Assembly: GCA_029851415.1 (NCBI GenBank)
Contig: CM056742.1
Coordinates: forward strand, 54,972,954-55,036,953
From: Eretmocerus hayati
Lineage: Eukaryota > Arthropoda > Insecta > Hymenoptera > Aphelinidae
Direction of reading: 5' to 3'
Length of the DNA stretch: 64,000 nt
The first letter of the stretch is position 1, and every line of letters starts with the position of its first letter. This document shows, in pieces, positions 10,310-22,091 of the stretch. Under the pieces are notes generated by a model that searched no databases, was not told the DNA's origin, and was given only the letters and a program-made list of their open reading frames with translations. Both the position numbers and the translations under genes were made by a program.

Positions 10310-13240
10310 ACAATGATACTGCATTGGATGAAAGACTGAAAGCTGATCAGAACTCAACTGAGCATTATATAATGAAATTAACGACTATAATATAAAAGAA
10401 TCCATATGCAAAAAATATAAAAATCTCAACTTTTCATCAAACGAGAAGAACCTTCAAAATTACAGACATTATTTCATGAAAAAGTCGGGGAAACAGAAGC
10501 ATACCTATGATAAACCTTCAACATCAGAATGTGATGCGATAATAGTCTCAAAATCAGGTATCCCTGAAGAATTTGATTAGTGCGTTCATCCTAAACATGG
10601 AGTTTCTCCTAAAGAACCAACATTTTCGAGTAAGTTATCCCACCACGTTGGTTCAATGGTATTTCCAATATTATTTTCCAGCGGTGATCTTGGATGGAGG
10701 TATTGAAAGAATCCAGACATACAAGGAATCAAGAATGAAGACCTAACAATTCTACGATATTATTCATATCGATTGCCTTACAGACCTCCTTCAGATGATT
10801 TGAGTCCTCTACTTTATGGAGGTAGACTCACTCAACAATACCCGATCCATTCGTACATAATGGTAGGAAGTAAGAGAATGAATTTTTCCCGGAAAAATCG
10901 AAAACAGTTGAGAATTGAGTGTTATCAAGGATTGTTGGACGCTGTGAAAAAAAAGTGAATTGAATGATCCGAAAAATTTTGAAACAAAGGGAAAGTTGGG
11001 TAATCTATTAGTATTATCCTCAACATACATAGGTGGTCCTCGATATATGCAACAAAATCCTCAGGATTCTATGGCTAATGTGAGGAATGTGGTCAGACCA
11101 GATTTATTCATCACAGTGACTTGCAATCCAAAATGGAAAGAGTTTAAAAGAGTTTCAGAGTATCTCCTGGATGTAACAACACCTAATGACATTCCGAACA
11201 TAACTGTTAGACTATTCAAGATGAAAATGGACAGTTTCATTGAAAATGTTATGGATTATGAAGTTTTTGATGAAGCCATAGCTTACGTTTGTACTGTTGA
11301 GTTCCAGAAAAGAGTTCTTCCACACGTACATCTTTTAGTAACATCACATCCTAATCATAAACCTCTAACACCTGAAGCTATCGACAAGCACATTTTCGCG
11401 GAAACATCAGTAGAAGAGGACAGTGGAATTCAGAAATTGGTTATTTAGCATATGATACATGGTCCTCACATTAATGAATCACCTTGCATCGATGAACAAA
11501 AAATTCCCTAGATCAATCAAATCAGTGATGACCATAGAGGAAGACGGTTATCTGGAGTACAAGAGATCAGATAACAGCAGAGATGATTATGCGTACAACA
11601 AGAAAAATACGAATCAGAACATCCCTCTTGATAATTCAATGATAGTTCCATGTAATCCATTCCTGAAGAAGAAATATAGGTGTCACAGGAATGAAGAATA
11701 TTGCGCATCAATATACACTATGGAATATATTTTCGACTATTTTCACGAAGGATCTGATAGAGAGTACTGTGAGTCGAGCGAACATGAAAAAGATAAAAAA
11801 GAAGCAAATTCGAGTCGAAATTTCCGATTTCATAGACGGGCGTTATTTGAATCCAATGGAAAGTGCATGGAGATTGCAAGAGTTTCCATTATGCGGTAGG
11901 AGTCATAAAGTGGAAAGGTTGGCAGTCCACTTGCAAAATCAACAATCAATAGTTTCCAGAGAGAGCGAAGAAAAACGAGCTTTGAGAAAATCAAAAACAA
12001 CTCTCACAGAATGGTTTGAACTTAATAGAGTGGATAATTTTTCAAGAAAATTGAAGTATGTGAATACACCAATACATTATGAATTCGATTATCCTCAGAA
12101 TAAATGGATTAAGCGAGCATATATAGAAAGATTTCCAACAATATCTAGGATAAGTGTAGTATCACCTAAAGATCCTGAAAGGTTCTTCCTGAAACTCATT
12201 CTGAACAGAGTTAGAGGGGCGACAAGGTATAGCGATTTGAAAACTCATGGAGATTTCACGTATGATACTTTCAGAGAAGCTGCAGTCGCCATGGGTATTC
12301 TTTCAAATGATGAAGGAATCTACAAACTTTTCGAGGAAGTGTATGCAATCATGTTCCCGAATCAACTGAGGAAGTTTTTCTGTTGGTTTCTGCTCTCAGA
12401 GGACATTCAAGGGGAGGATATCTGCGAGAAATCCAAAAGCTCATTCATCCAAGATTTTACTAATAATGGAGAAAATTGAGCTCTAGAACACATGGAAAAA
12501 ATTCTTGAAGGTGAAGGTAGACAACTCAAACATTTCGGGTTACCTATTCCAGGTCCTCATATCATTCACTCGACTAATTGCATTGATCAGAACCTTGTAA
12601 ATGAATGTTTTTCTAGATTTCGAAAATTGTATAGCCTTCTCAATATCGATCAGAAGTCTATATTCGAAGAAATAAGAGGGATGAAGTAGAAGAATTGGTT
12701 CATAGATGGTCCTGGAGGGTCGGGAGAACCATTCCTTTACGAAGCTTTGATCTATTGCTTTTTATCGGAACGTAAAAATGTTCTGTTGATGGCATAGACT
12801 GGAATAGCTTCGAAACTCGTACCAAGGGATCTGACGAGTCATAGACAATTCAAATTGCCTTTGAATTTGGAGGATGTTGAGACAGTTTTTTTGAAATCGA
12901 AATACAACGGAAGCAAACTTCGAGAAGCCGATATCATCATTTGGGATGAAGCATCTATGATACCCAGAAAAGCTCTGAAACGAATTGATAGAAGTTTGAG
13001 AGATGTCTGTGATAGTGACATCCCTTTTGCCGACAAATTGATCGTTCCAGGAGGGGATTTCAGACAAATACTGACAGTCATGAATTAACTCCATAGAAGC
13101 TCAATCATAGAACAAACCATCAAATGCTCACCATTGTGGACTTTGTTCAATGTGAGCAAATTGAAAATCAATACGAGGAGCCAGAACAAAGATTTTCCAT
13201 CTTTCCTGTTGAAAGTTGGAGAGGGACTAATTGACTGATT
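10310..13240 (+). pseudogene. Decayed Helitron Rep-helicase
   Basis: Fragments in several frames follow the order of a Helitron RepHel protein. They are: an N-terminal region with FPILFSSGDLGW (about 10650); GGRLTQQYPIHSY (about 10820); GGPRYMQQNPQDSMA and DLFITVTCNPKW (11033-11140); the Rep metal-binding HVH in RVLPHVHLL (about 11325); VPCNPFLKKKYRCH (about 11650); and then a helicase. The helicase Walker A region at about 12705-12735 reads GPGGSGEP, so the usual Lys and Thr are replaced. Walker B-like IIIWDEASM (about 12935) and GGDFRQIL (about 13050) remain, and the match continues through SPLWTLF to about 13235. Multiple stops and frameshifts make it non-functional. I did not identify the Helitron termini. 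Confidence 0.85.
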
Positions 13241-14104
13241 ATTAGTGTCGGGAAAACGGCAGTGTAATGATGTTCGTTCAAAAGATTTTGGTGGCATCAG
13301 CAAAAACACTTTTGAAAAAAATTGCAAGGGCTATCACTCAAAGATGCGCATGAAGCAGTACAGATGTGTGCATGCGCAGAAAGAGAGCGGCAACCGCTTC
13401 AAAAATTATATGAGAATCCGCAAAAACGAGGGTGTTTGTAGAAATCATAGATCCAAAGAGGGGGGGGCGAAACACAGCGCGAAAATCTTTCCACGTGTTC
13501 GGGCTACTTGGAAAACACCTGTGTCAAGTTTCAAGTCGATTGGTGGAGGGCGATAGATTTGGCGAGCTGGACAATTTGAGCGTTCTTCAATAACTCACCA
13601 TCTTGCAATGAACTCAACTCGGGCCAAAATCATCCGATTTGGACGTGCAGAAGCGCAAATTGTAGGGGTTCTCAGGACGAAACAAAACTAATCAAGTTAG
13701 ATGAAAGAAGATTCAGATGCGTCGAAATAGCGTCCAATCCAAAATGGTCTAAAAATCGAGAAAAAGTGACTTTACGTATCGTTGTGTAGACTGATCGCAT
13801 TTGGTTTTGAGGTTCTTGTAAATTTCTTTTTCCTGAAAGTTGATATTGAAATTGAAAAAATTCGACCCCCCCCCCCCCCCCCCCCCAGGTTCCGCTACGA
13901 TGTTTCTGCTCGACTTGGCGATTTTTTCAAAGAAGGCTAAAAAAGGCCTTTTTTGAAACTTCAAAAAATTCTATCGGGATTGAAAGATTTTTTGGGGCCT
14001 GAAACTCTAGGAAAGTACTATTCTTAGTGCCTACTTTCATGTCAAAAATTGGCGGAAAGATCCGCGGGGGTCGTGCGCACGGATTTGCCAAAATATCCTG
14101 ATCT
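13241..14104. other. No recognisable gene; poly-C tract
   Basis: Nothing supportable on either strand. A run of 21 C lies at 13866-13886, and the flanking open frames are low complexity. Confidence 0.4.
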
Positions 14105-14790
14105 GATCCATATATATATATGGGTCATTCTTCATCAGAAAGGCTACCCCCTCTGTCCAAAAATTGGAGCACGGTACAAATTCCACCGAGGGCTCATTTT
14201 GAAGCTTAGACCCTGTAGTTCACGATGCAACCTGGCTTTTCTGAAAATCTCGACAACCCAACCCCAGATCGCGTTCACCAGCAATCAATTGTCAGGAACG
14301 TCACCATGATTCACTCGACAATTTTACACTGAACCTCAGAAAAATCTGGAAAAATCCTCGGGAGTTTGATTCAGCACGCTGAATCAGATAGTCACCTCAA
14401 GAATTTCATGGAGGCCTATCTTGAGGGCTCAAATCACAATAAAGCCCTAATTCTTTGTCAGAGCCCCGACAAAATACTCGAAATGATATGGAATGATCTC
14501 GGAGGTCTATTTTTGAGACTCGACGGTGCAATTTGATACAAATCCGCATAGGGGAATTCTTTGGGACTTACCCCCCTACAAAATTCCATTTATGAAGGTG
14601 ACTCAGGGGTCAATCGTAGTAAGTTGGTTTCAGTCATACAAAGCAAGAACTTTTTTCGTTTTAGTAAGAATTTTTCCGTTTGAGAATGTTGTACAGGATG
14701 CTCGTTTGTGACTTAACCATCCACGAAATTCCATTCATGGAGGTGACTCAGGGATCAATCGCTGGAAGCTTGGTTTTCATCATACAAGTA
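14105..14790 (+). repeat. Dispersed repeat, paired inversely with 33655-34335
   Basis: From a (TA)n tract at about 14113 to about 14790 this segment matches the reverse complement of 33655-34335 over its full length, with moderate divergence. Landmarks include GGAGCACGGTACAAATTCCA, CAATAAAGCCCTAATTC and GTGACTCAGGG(A/G)TCAATCG. The last phrase occurs twice in each copy, so the unit contains an internal tandem duplication. Conserved short open frames appear in both copies but carry no recognisable motif. Confidence 0.7.
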
Positions 14791-15385
14791 GTGAGCCTAA
14801 TTGTTACTCATAAAGTCGCATGAGAATCTAGAGTTAGTTTGGGCCCATTGCAAGGGCCTGATGAGTGCCACGGGTCCTACCTATGACTTTCTGAAGTACA
14901 GAAGTTACTCATATAATCCAACTCGAAGCTTGTTTCTGAATCTTGGTCGAGGCCTGTGTCGTGGGCCTTATCTATTAGAGAACTTTCGGACTAGTTTTTT
15001 TTAAGAAGTTCGAACGTTCTTGTTATAAGATTGCTCCCAAGACTCAATTGAGCTATGCCATACACCACCCCGTTTTCCTCGTCGCCACTGCAAGTTGAAT
15101 CATTTTACTCTGAAATGAAATTTATCCGAAAAATACCGATGCTGCTCCAAATCGGAGAGCTGTCCATATACCTTCCGCATAAAAATCTCATAAAACAGTC
15201 ACATCAGTCTCAAAGATACATCATTCTTATTCATAAATGAATATGGGCTGTGAACTACTGATAAGAACTCACATGGAAAAATCGCTGTTCGTAAATCTTC
15301 AATCACAAATCATCATGAACACGGAACTGTAGCTGTTACACAATGTGGTCATATATATTAACTACCGCTCGGCAACAAAGACATC
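14791..15385. other. No recognisable gene
   Basis: No supported feature on either strand. Confidence 0.4.
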
Positions 15386-15794
15386 TCACTTGGTGTGATT
15401 GGAGAACCTTTTGATCATCATCTCAGTATTGGATCGGATTGTGAATGAATGATTCTTCATAATCTGGGGAACTGCTGGAGCTCTATCAAATCTCTTATTT
15501 GAATGTCTGGTTGTCCTTTCATGTTCTATCTTAGAGTAATAGAAAACTTGAATATTCTTGAAATGAACTTTTGCCCAATCGAAGAGATTCTTCGTTGTAA
15601 GCATAGCTTGATGAGGCTTTGCTAAGAGACTCGCTCTGATTGCTTCGCGCTTGAATGTTGCTCCAAGACCGTCGTAACCACTTTTCCCATGTGCAGTTGG
15701 ACCAAAATGCCATTCGGCTGCGATTCCGAAATTTTCTTCATGTTTCAACAAATTAGTCATTTGGAAACGACTTTTGAAATGCTGTTTTGCTCCG
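15386..15794 (-). pseudogene. C-terminal part of split transposon-type gene
   Basis: The minus strand from 15794 downward reads MTDGAKQHFK, then a LLKHEENFGIAAEWHF stretch, AHGKSGYDGLGATFKREA, and continues to a stop near 15386. This SDG..QxK / HGKG..DGxGGxxKR layout is one I recognise from a family of repeat-associated proteins common in fish, cnidarian and arthropod genomes, often with a DFSEN motif upstream. The N-terminal part of the same gene lies 12.3 kb away at 28109-29250. The two parts are separated by the transposon at 15795-28108, and its GTA duplication supplies the shared TAC codon. In known members the HGKG motif is slightly different (here HGKSGYDG). The molecular function of the family is not known to me. 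Confidence 0.75.
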
Positions 15795-16045
15795 TCTGTC
15801 ATGTACCCGACAAACATTTTCGAGAAAGTCCCGGACGTCCAGATAGGAAAAGACGTCCGAAATTCCGTCTTACTCGACACTTCTTGGAGAATTGGTCTAA
15901 AAGATGACTTTTGGACGGCTGTTAGTGAAGCATTTCGAATATATGCGAACGGTCTGCGCGGGGACGTCCGAATGTGGTTTTTGGACGTCTTCGCTATGCG
16001 GTCTGCGCGGGGACGTCCGAAGCTGGTTTTTTGGACGTCTTCGCC
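15795..16045. promoter_or_regulatory. Left subterminal GACGTCC repeat cluster
   Basis: Within 250 bases of the left end there are about six GGACGTCC/GACGTCC(G) words and related GGACGT(C/T) words on both strands, including a near-duplicate block (GGTCTGCGCGGGGACGTCCG, twice, near 15950 and 16002). In CACTA elements such subterminal arrays bind the element's regulatory protein. Here that role is inferred from position and density. Confidence 0.6.
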
Positions 16046-16064
16046 CTGTACGACTTCTTTTGAG

Positions 16065-16311
16065 ATGATATATATAATGAATTTAATATATATAACACAC
16101 GTCGTGGTTGGTTTTTGCCGACTGCTTTATATCATTTGCGCATCGATCAGCTGTTAGAGCGCGTGTCATACTTTAAATCAGAGTCGAGCAGCTAGCTGGG
16201 ATTCCTCGAGAGATCAAAAATATTTTTGCAGGTAAGTGCTGAATTGTATAGTCTAATCACGCAGACACGAATTTTTATTTAGTAAATTGTTGTCGATTCA
16301 GGATCGTCATT
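16065..16311 (+). promoter_or_regulatory. Probable promoter, 5' UTR and UTR intron
   Basis: A TATA-rich patch (TATATATAATG, then TATATATAAC, 16068-16102) lies about 210 bases upstream of the transposase ATG. Between them is a clean intron-like segment: donor GGTAAGT with GT at 16232, and acceptor ATTCAG ending at 16301, giving a 70-bp intron wholly in the 5' UTR. Both signals fit the consensus, but no transcript evidence is available. Confidence 0.45.
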
Positions 16312-18492
16312 ATGAGCCACCGAAAGCCATACCTTAACCTTTCACCATGGCAACAAAAGAGACGTTTGCAACAAGCCGTCCGTGAAGATTCAAATCAAAT
16401 TGCATTGCAAATAGCTTTCAATAATAGCTCAATTCCTACTGATAACACAAATAATGAGGCAATCGCTCCCTCGAATGACGTCGACGATGGAAATAGTTCT
16501 GGAGATGAATCGCGCGAATTGAATCGTGATGCCATCGAAAATGGTTCTGTTGATATACGATTTGATAATGAGCACGGCGTTATCCCCCCACCCTTTGATG
16601 AACTAGGTGACTCATGGAACGACTCGGATCAAAATGAACAGTCTGTTTCTGACAATTCTGAAACTGATTCAGCAAACACTGACCCTGATGGTTCTTCAAG
16701 GGATGGTGATTTTTCTGAGAGCTCGGATAGCGACGATCAAGAAGAGTTCGATTTAAAATCATTTCTCAGAGAGTGGAGCTTGACGAATTCCATAACTCTT
16801 TGTGCGACATCAAAATTATTGGTAGGTCTCCGAGAGGCTGGGCATGGAGAGTTGCCTAAAGATGCCCGAACTCTGCTGCAAACACCTTCAACTTCAACTC
16901 TAGTCAAAGCCATCGGTTCTGGATCTTACGCTCATTATGGCTTACGCAAAGCTATTTTGGACCAATTATCATGCATCCCTCAAAGATTGATTCCAAGGGT
17001 TCTTTTGTTGACTGCTCATGTAGATGGAGTTAAAATTTCAAAAAGTTCAAGTAGTGAGCTGTTTACAATTTTAGGCATGATCAGTAACTGCGAGCTCTTC
17101 ACAGAGAGTTTCATAATTGGCGCCCATCATGGTGCCGGTAAGCCACAAGATGTTCATGAGTTTATGAGAGATTTTCTTGCTGAGCTGACTGACTTAACGA
17201 ACAATGGTTTCCTTCATAACGATATTCTTTACAGAGTGGTTTTAGAGAAAATTTCAGCTGACACCCCTGCAAAAAACTTTTTGCTGAACTTTCCACCACA
17301 TAATAGTAGATGTGGAAAGTGCATTCAGGATGGAATCAATATCGGTAGGAGGCGCGTTTTCCTGGAAAATAATGCACCTCTGCGCACAGCCCATAATTAC
17401 AGGGCTGGAGTGCCTGAAAAATATATAGATTTATCATCACCTCTTGAAGATTTTGTTGATCCAATCAATCAAATTCCCATCGATCCTATGCACCACTACT
17501 ATTTAGGCGTCGCAAAAAAACACATTAAACTTTTCGTATCGTCTCTTAAAAGCGTAGGTAGTGATGAGTTGATGCAGCAATTAGATGACGACTATAAGGC
17601 TTTTAAAAAATGGACTCCCATGGAATTTGGAAGAAAACCAAGAAAATTTGTAGAATTCCCTTATTTTAAAGCCACCGAGTTTCGTTTACTATTACTTTAT
17701 ACAGCACCAGTCATTTTTTCGAAGTACATCAATGATGAGAAAATGCTTCATTTCAATCTATTGAATTTAGCTACTCGGTATTTAAGCTTTGAAGAATATT
17801 GCTTTTCTAAAAACGCAGATGCAAGAGAATTGCTAGGAGTTTATGTTGATGGGATGAAAAATTTATATGGAGAACACAACTTAATTTATAACGTCCATAA
17901 TCTTCTCCATTCTCCCGATGATGTTCTACTACATGGTAATTTGGATTCCTATGCTGCATGGAAATTCGAAAATCACTTCAGATTTCTGCGAAAAAATGTT
18001 CGTCAAGGCAATCAGGTTCTAGCTCAGATCATCAACAGATCAAACGAACAGGCAGTAGTGACCATGTCTAGATCTAGAGCCAAGAACAAGGAAGTCTTTT
18101 TGCACCCTTCAGATTTTAAAATCAGCCGACCGTTGAAAAATGTTGATCTCCCGGAAGGTTACGAGGATCCCCAGAGAGAGATCAAATTCTTACATTTCAC
18201 TCTGACTACTTCTGTTCCAAATAACTGTTGTTATTTGGACGATGGGTCCTTGATCTCGATTCAATTCATTTGTAAAGAGAGTAGCACAGGGCGACAAGTC
18301 ATCCTCTTCAAAGAATTTACAGATTGTAGTACAATCGAAAATTACCCCATTAATTCCAGAGAAATTGGAATTTGTAAGTCCAATACATTGTACGAAGATT
18401 TGTTCGAGTGTTCAGTCAACTCGATAAAACTAAAAGTATTCCAAATCCAGTTCGAAAATCCGTTCTATTTCTTTCCGATTCTTCATTTTTGA
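16312..18492 (+). CDS. Tnp2/EnSpm-like transposase
   Basis: This is a single long frame of 726 residues, far longer than any other intact frame in the window. The ATG lies 10 bases after a strong splice acceptor. Residues about 40-150 are acidic and Ser/Asn-rich and probably disordered. The conserved core starts near residue 160. Landmarks are HVDGVKISKSSS (Asp238), a GxGKP-like GAGKPQD segment (about 275-285), ISADTPAKNFL (Asp317), a CGKC pair (Cys334/Cys337) after HNS, an RTAHNY stretch, and IDPMHHYYLGVAKK (Asp391). This order matches the DDE-type transposases of EnSpm/CACTA relatives in animals, where the DGLPLFKSS, CDAPA, GYxxCxxC and PLDxMHLVxLGV motifs recur. Which acidic residues are catalytic is inference. 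No in-frame stop or frameshift is visible, so the protein could be intact. Confidence 0.8.
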   Translation: MSHRKPYLNLSPWQQKRRLQQAVREDSNQIALQIAFNNSSIPTDNTNNEAIAPSNDVDDGNSSGDESRELNRDAIENGSVDIRFDNEHGVIPPPFDELGDSWNDSDQNEQSVSDNSETDSANTDPDGSSRDGDFSESSDSDDQEEFDLKSFLREWSLTNSITLCATSKLLVGLREAGHGELPKDARTLLQTPSTSTLVKAIGSGSYAHYGLRKAILDQLSCIPQRLIPRVLLLTAHVDGVKISKSSSSELFTILGMISNCELFTESFIIGAHHGAGKPQDVHEFMRDFLAELTDLTNNGFLHNDILYRVVLEKISADTPAKNFLLNFPPHNSRCGKCIQDGINIGRRRVFLENNAPLRTAHNYRAGVPEKYIDLSSPLEDFVDPINQIPIDPMHHYYLGVAKKHIKLFVSSLKSVGSDELMQQLDDDYKAFKKWTPMEFGRKPRKFVEFPYFKATEFRLLLLYTAPVIFSKYINDEKMLHFNLLNLATRYLSFEEYCFSKNADARELLGVYVDGMKNLYGEHNLIYNVHNLLHSPDDVLLHGNLDSYAAWKFENHFRFLRKNVRQGNQVLAQIINRSNEQAVVTMSRSRAKNKEVFLHPSDFKISRPLKNVDLPEGYEDPQREIKFLHFTLTTSVPNNCCYLDDGSLISIQFICKESSTGRQVILFKEFTDCSTIENYPINSREIGICKSNTLYEDLFECSVNSIKLKVFQIQFENPFYFFPILHF

Positions 18493-18635
18493 ACTTTTCC
18501 GAGCACTGCGGTTTCCATCCATCTGAAATATACACACTTCTCTCACTTCTGCTCCTATCTGGAATATATTGTAACCATATTTACATAGTATTTACATAGA
18601 TTCACGAGACAGAATTGGGAAAATCATATCCAAAA

Positions 18636-19455
18636 TCCCTACTGAAAATTTTGACTCACGTTCGCATACGCGATCACGTATGCGGTCGCGTATACAATCG
18701 CGTATGCGGTCGCGTATACAATAGCGTATGCGATCGCATATACGATCGCGTAAACGATCGCGTATACGATCGCGTATGCGATCGCGTGTTCAAGCGCATA
18801 TGCGGTTTACGCTCACGATCGCGTATGCGATCGCATACGAGTACGCATACGCGATCGCATACACGTACGCATATGCGATCGGACGTGGAGGAAAAAATTA
18901 TGAAATTCAGCGTGGGAGAACTAGAAATAGTTTCCGTTGAGATTCAAACATGAGCAAGGCAATAATCAAGGCGATGGATGACAAATTTGGCGTGCGAAAT
19001 CGTTCATGAATATAGTTATTAAGAAAAAGCGTATCGCACCCACGGCCGCGTAAGCTTACGCATACGAGTACGCATGCAAGTACGCATACGCGATCATATA
19101 CGATTTCGTATACGCGATCGCATGTGGAGGAGGAAAATTATGCAATTCAGCGTAGGAGAACCTGAAACAGTTTCCGTTGAGATTCAAATATCCGAAAGGT
19201 TCTCCTGCAAGAATTGAGGGCGAAAACTGACGGATTATGCGTGTGAAATCGTTCATGAATATAGTTATTGAGAAATGTTGTATCACACTCACGACCGCGT
19301 ATGCGATCGCATACGATATCGCATGTGCATAGGAGAAGTATTAAATTTAGCATGGGAGATAAAGAAATAGTTTCCGTTGAGATTAAAATACCCAGAAGGC
19401 TCCTCTGTGCAAATTGGAGGTGGAATCTGATAATGTTATGTGCGGAATCGTGTAT
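18636..19455 (+). repeat. Left arm of a 5.3-kb palindrome
   Basis: This arm is the inverse of 22092-23985, apart from a 1,070-bp insertion in the right arm. Its outer 300 bases are a palindromic array of GCGATCGC, CGTATGCG and CGCATACG words. The inner part repeats a block containing AGTTTCCGTTGAGATT three times (about 18927, 19167 and 19370). Outer coordinate pairs sum to 42621, while inner pairs sum to 41547; the difference of 1074 equals the later insertion plus its 4-bp duplication. Open frames rich in Arg, Ser, Tyr and Ala here come from the simple array and should not be called genes. Confidence 0.85.
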
Positions 19456-20236
19456 GAATAATGTTGTTGAAAAATGGTGTAGAAATCTTCTTGGAGATTA
19501 CGAGAATGATTGCAAACTGGCCCAAAGTCCGCGACCATATTTGTATAGAGATTACAGAGGGTATAAAGTAGAATTTCGCACGACAGTACTGAGATGAGCA
19601 ATATGTAATCCCTCGAGGAAATTATGAGATATACTGGAGCACGTGTAACTGCGAGAGAGATCTTTCTTGGCATTTGGTGGAAACCTCAAAGGCACGATTT
19701 CATCATGTACAACAGCGGTTCTAGTCCCATTGTGCTATATTTCAGAGTCACTTGAATACCTCACCATTACAACTATATATATATATGAATCAGACACTAG
19801 CGCGATGTAATACTTATTAACGAAAAATATCAATGATATGTTCATATAGTGAAGAACAAAGAACAGATATGCTCTGTAACGTAGTGCCTTACAAATTTGT
19901 TCTGACCATCAAAGATTTCTAAATGGACAATTTATGTAACTCATCTGTTTGTATTGCAGTAATGGAGTTATAAATGGAGAAAGATTAGTACCTCTACAAT
20001 TTTCCATTCAACACCTTAAACTGACATTAAAATGGATGAGTATTTTTTTATAACTTCAAAAGGACTGGAGCGAAGGTGGATGGAATATGGGAGCTGGTGA
20101 GGTAGCCATTCGGGAATAGTCACAGGGAGCTTTGACATGTCCCATCTTGTTGACAAAGTATTAATAGTGACGGCTTATGATTCCACATGTCATCCATCAT
20201 ATTCAATGTTCATTCTTCACAATATAGTCGCATTTG
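19456..20236. other. Palindrome loop, no gene
   Basis: Between the left arm and the first nested foldback I see only AT-rich sequence, with a short (TA)n tract near 19771-19785. Nothing coding is supported. Confidence 0.4.
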
Positions 20237-20803
20237 ATATACAATCTGTTTCAGAAGGTGTGTGTACATAATGTAATCCGGGGTAGCAAAAAAATTGTGA
20301 ATATTATTCGTCCATTTCAAATTTTTTGTAAACCCTCGTGGTTTTTGTAACTCTTACGCAAAGTATGGCATTTCACTGTAACGCTAGACGTGTGATGATT
20401 AGTAATCTTTTGTTGTTCAGTTTCGCGTACGCGAGGCTGGACCTTGCGCGTGCGAGAACCTTTATTCGGCAGCGCGCTCATTCGCATACGTGAATACCTG
20501 GGGCCCTACTGACTCGCGTGCGCGAGTCATTATCACGTTCTCGTACGCGAGTCTCAGTATCTTTGTATTTGCGTACGCGAATTAGCGCGCTGCCGGATAA
20601 AGGTTCTCGCGTACGCAAAACTGAACAGCAGAAGATGACTAAGCGTTACACGTCTAGCGTGACACTGAAATGCCATACTTTGCGTAAGAGTTACAAAAAC
20701 CGCGAGGGTCTACAAACTATTTGAAATGGACGAATAAAATTCACAATTTTTCCGCTAGCCCCCGGTTACATTATGTACACACCTTGCGAAACAGATTGTA
20801 TAT
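20237..20803. mobile_element. 567-bp foldback element
   Basis: ATATACAATCTGTTTC at the left is mirrored by GAAACAGATTGTATAT at the right, and the arms continue inward for about 250 bases with few mismatches and small indels. The arms pass through AGTATGGCATTTCA and its inverse and then a CpG-rich centre. The centre is built from TTCGCGTACGCGA-type palindromes, a motif shared with the array at 58690-59835. No protein frame is present. It is non-autonomous and its superfamily is not assigned. Confidence 0.75.
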
Positions 20804-21126
20804 TTTTTAACTCGCGTTGCTTTTCGCTCATTCAAAATCACGAAATATGTATGAAAAATGATATATCTTGACTTATTGTATGATATAGATGATATATAGA
20901 ACTAAAACTGCTGTTTATCTGGACTTGTGTCCACAAACTTTTCACTAATTCGTACATGGAGATCTCCCTAGCATTTGCAGTGGCTAGGTTCTCCCGACGT
21001 TCTCTCGAGCGGTTACATACTCCTGATCTCTGTATTCACACTCCCTGCTATTCAAATTATATGGCAGGTTTTGTTACCCTGTTGGCCTAATCGTGACCGT
21101 TCCTACACTATTTTTCAATAACCAAG
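20804..21126. other. Spacer, no gene
   Basis: AT-rich sequence between the nested foldback and the next repeat; nothing recognisable. Confidence 0.35.
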
Positions 21127-22076
21127 GTAAGTGTACCCAACATGCCTCCATTAAGCCATTTTCTTGATAACCTTGTTCTACCTCAACAACTTTGACAATG
21201 CTTCAGCTCATTTTGGGGCTTGTTGCAAGACCTTCAAGATCAATACGAGTACGTTGTAATTCAACCAATTGAAGCTGAGCTGTTTCAATTTTTCCCAAAA
21301 GTGATTCTTCAGAGTTTATGAAATAGTGTACCCAACTTGCGCCCATATGCTATTCTCCGAACATCTCCGGTCCACCTCAATACCCACCGTATCTCAGCTC
21401 ATTCTGAAGATTGTTTCTGGACCTTCGAAATGCACTAAGCTACGTCTAATTTTGATTAATTGGAGCCGGACTGTCTCAATTCTTCCGAAATAAATTATGG
21501 AAATCGGCGACAGAGTGTTTATATCGCCGTGCACGCATATTTGGAGCTTTATGGTGGTTCCAAACACTATTTCTGACCTATTTTGATGTGATGCACACGT
21601 TCTAAGTGGTAAGAAAGTCTAACTGCACGCTTCTTCGAGGTAAACGTATGGGGGCATGTTGGGTACTCTCCGACCTTGGTAGCTTTGTTCCACAAATCGT
21701 CTCCATGTTTTGCACATGGAACAACTCCAGATCCGAATTTTGCAATTCTGAAGGATCTATTTGGTTGGTCTTGAAACAAGAAATTGGATACGTTAAAGTA
21801 CATTAAGATTGGTCGAACTCGAAAAATGTGGCATCGGTTTCACTGAACGTATATATACTCTGTGCTTTCTTAGCTAAGCATGCAATCACGGAAAATGGAA
21901 AAATCCCTTTGAATTTTCTGGAGAACGCAGGGATGATTCGGGGTCGACTCAAACTACTTACTTTCTCATATTTTGACATAGTAACCGTAAAAAAAATTGC
22001 CGGGAAGCCAAGGCGTGCCCATTCCTGAGATCGGCATATGAGGGCAAGTTGGGTACAGAGTCAAGTTGGGTACACA
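21127..22076 (+). repeat. Interspersed repeat with GTACCCAAC ends, copy 1
   Basis: The segment opens with GGTAAGTGTACCCAACATGCC and closes with inverted GGGCAAGTTGGGTACA (twice, near 22043-22072). The same phrase also occurs internally in both orientations (about 21329 and 21645). A diverged second copy in the same orientation lies at about 31460-32640. No coding frame with a recognisable domain is preserved. A minus-strand frame at 21567-21803 has a single C..C...H...H-like pattern, but it is too weak to call. Confidence 0.6.
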
Positions 22077-22091
22077 TACCGAGACACGTAC

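Noticed and set aside
12762..13094. Minus-strand frames of 80-110 codons within the Helitron
   Set aside because: They are antisense shadows of the Walker B and GGDFRQ region that is clearly coded on the plus strand.
18615..18960. Arg/Ser- and Tyr/Ala-repeat frames in the palindrome arms, and their inverse at 23668-24048
   Set aside because: They are products of the CGTATGCGATCGC simple palindromic array, duplicated with the arms.
21567..21803. Possible zinc-finger frame on the minus strand
   Set aside because: Only one weak C..C...H...H pattern is present, inside an interspersed repeat, and the second copy near 32170-32300 does not preserve it.
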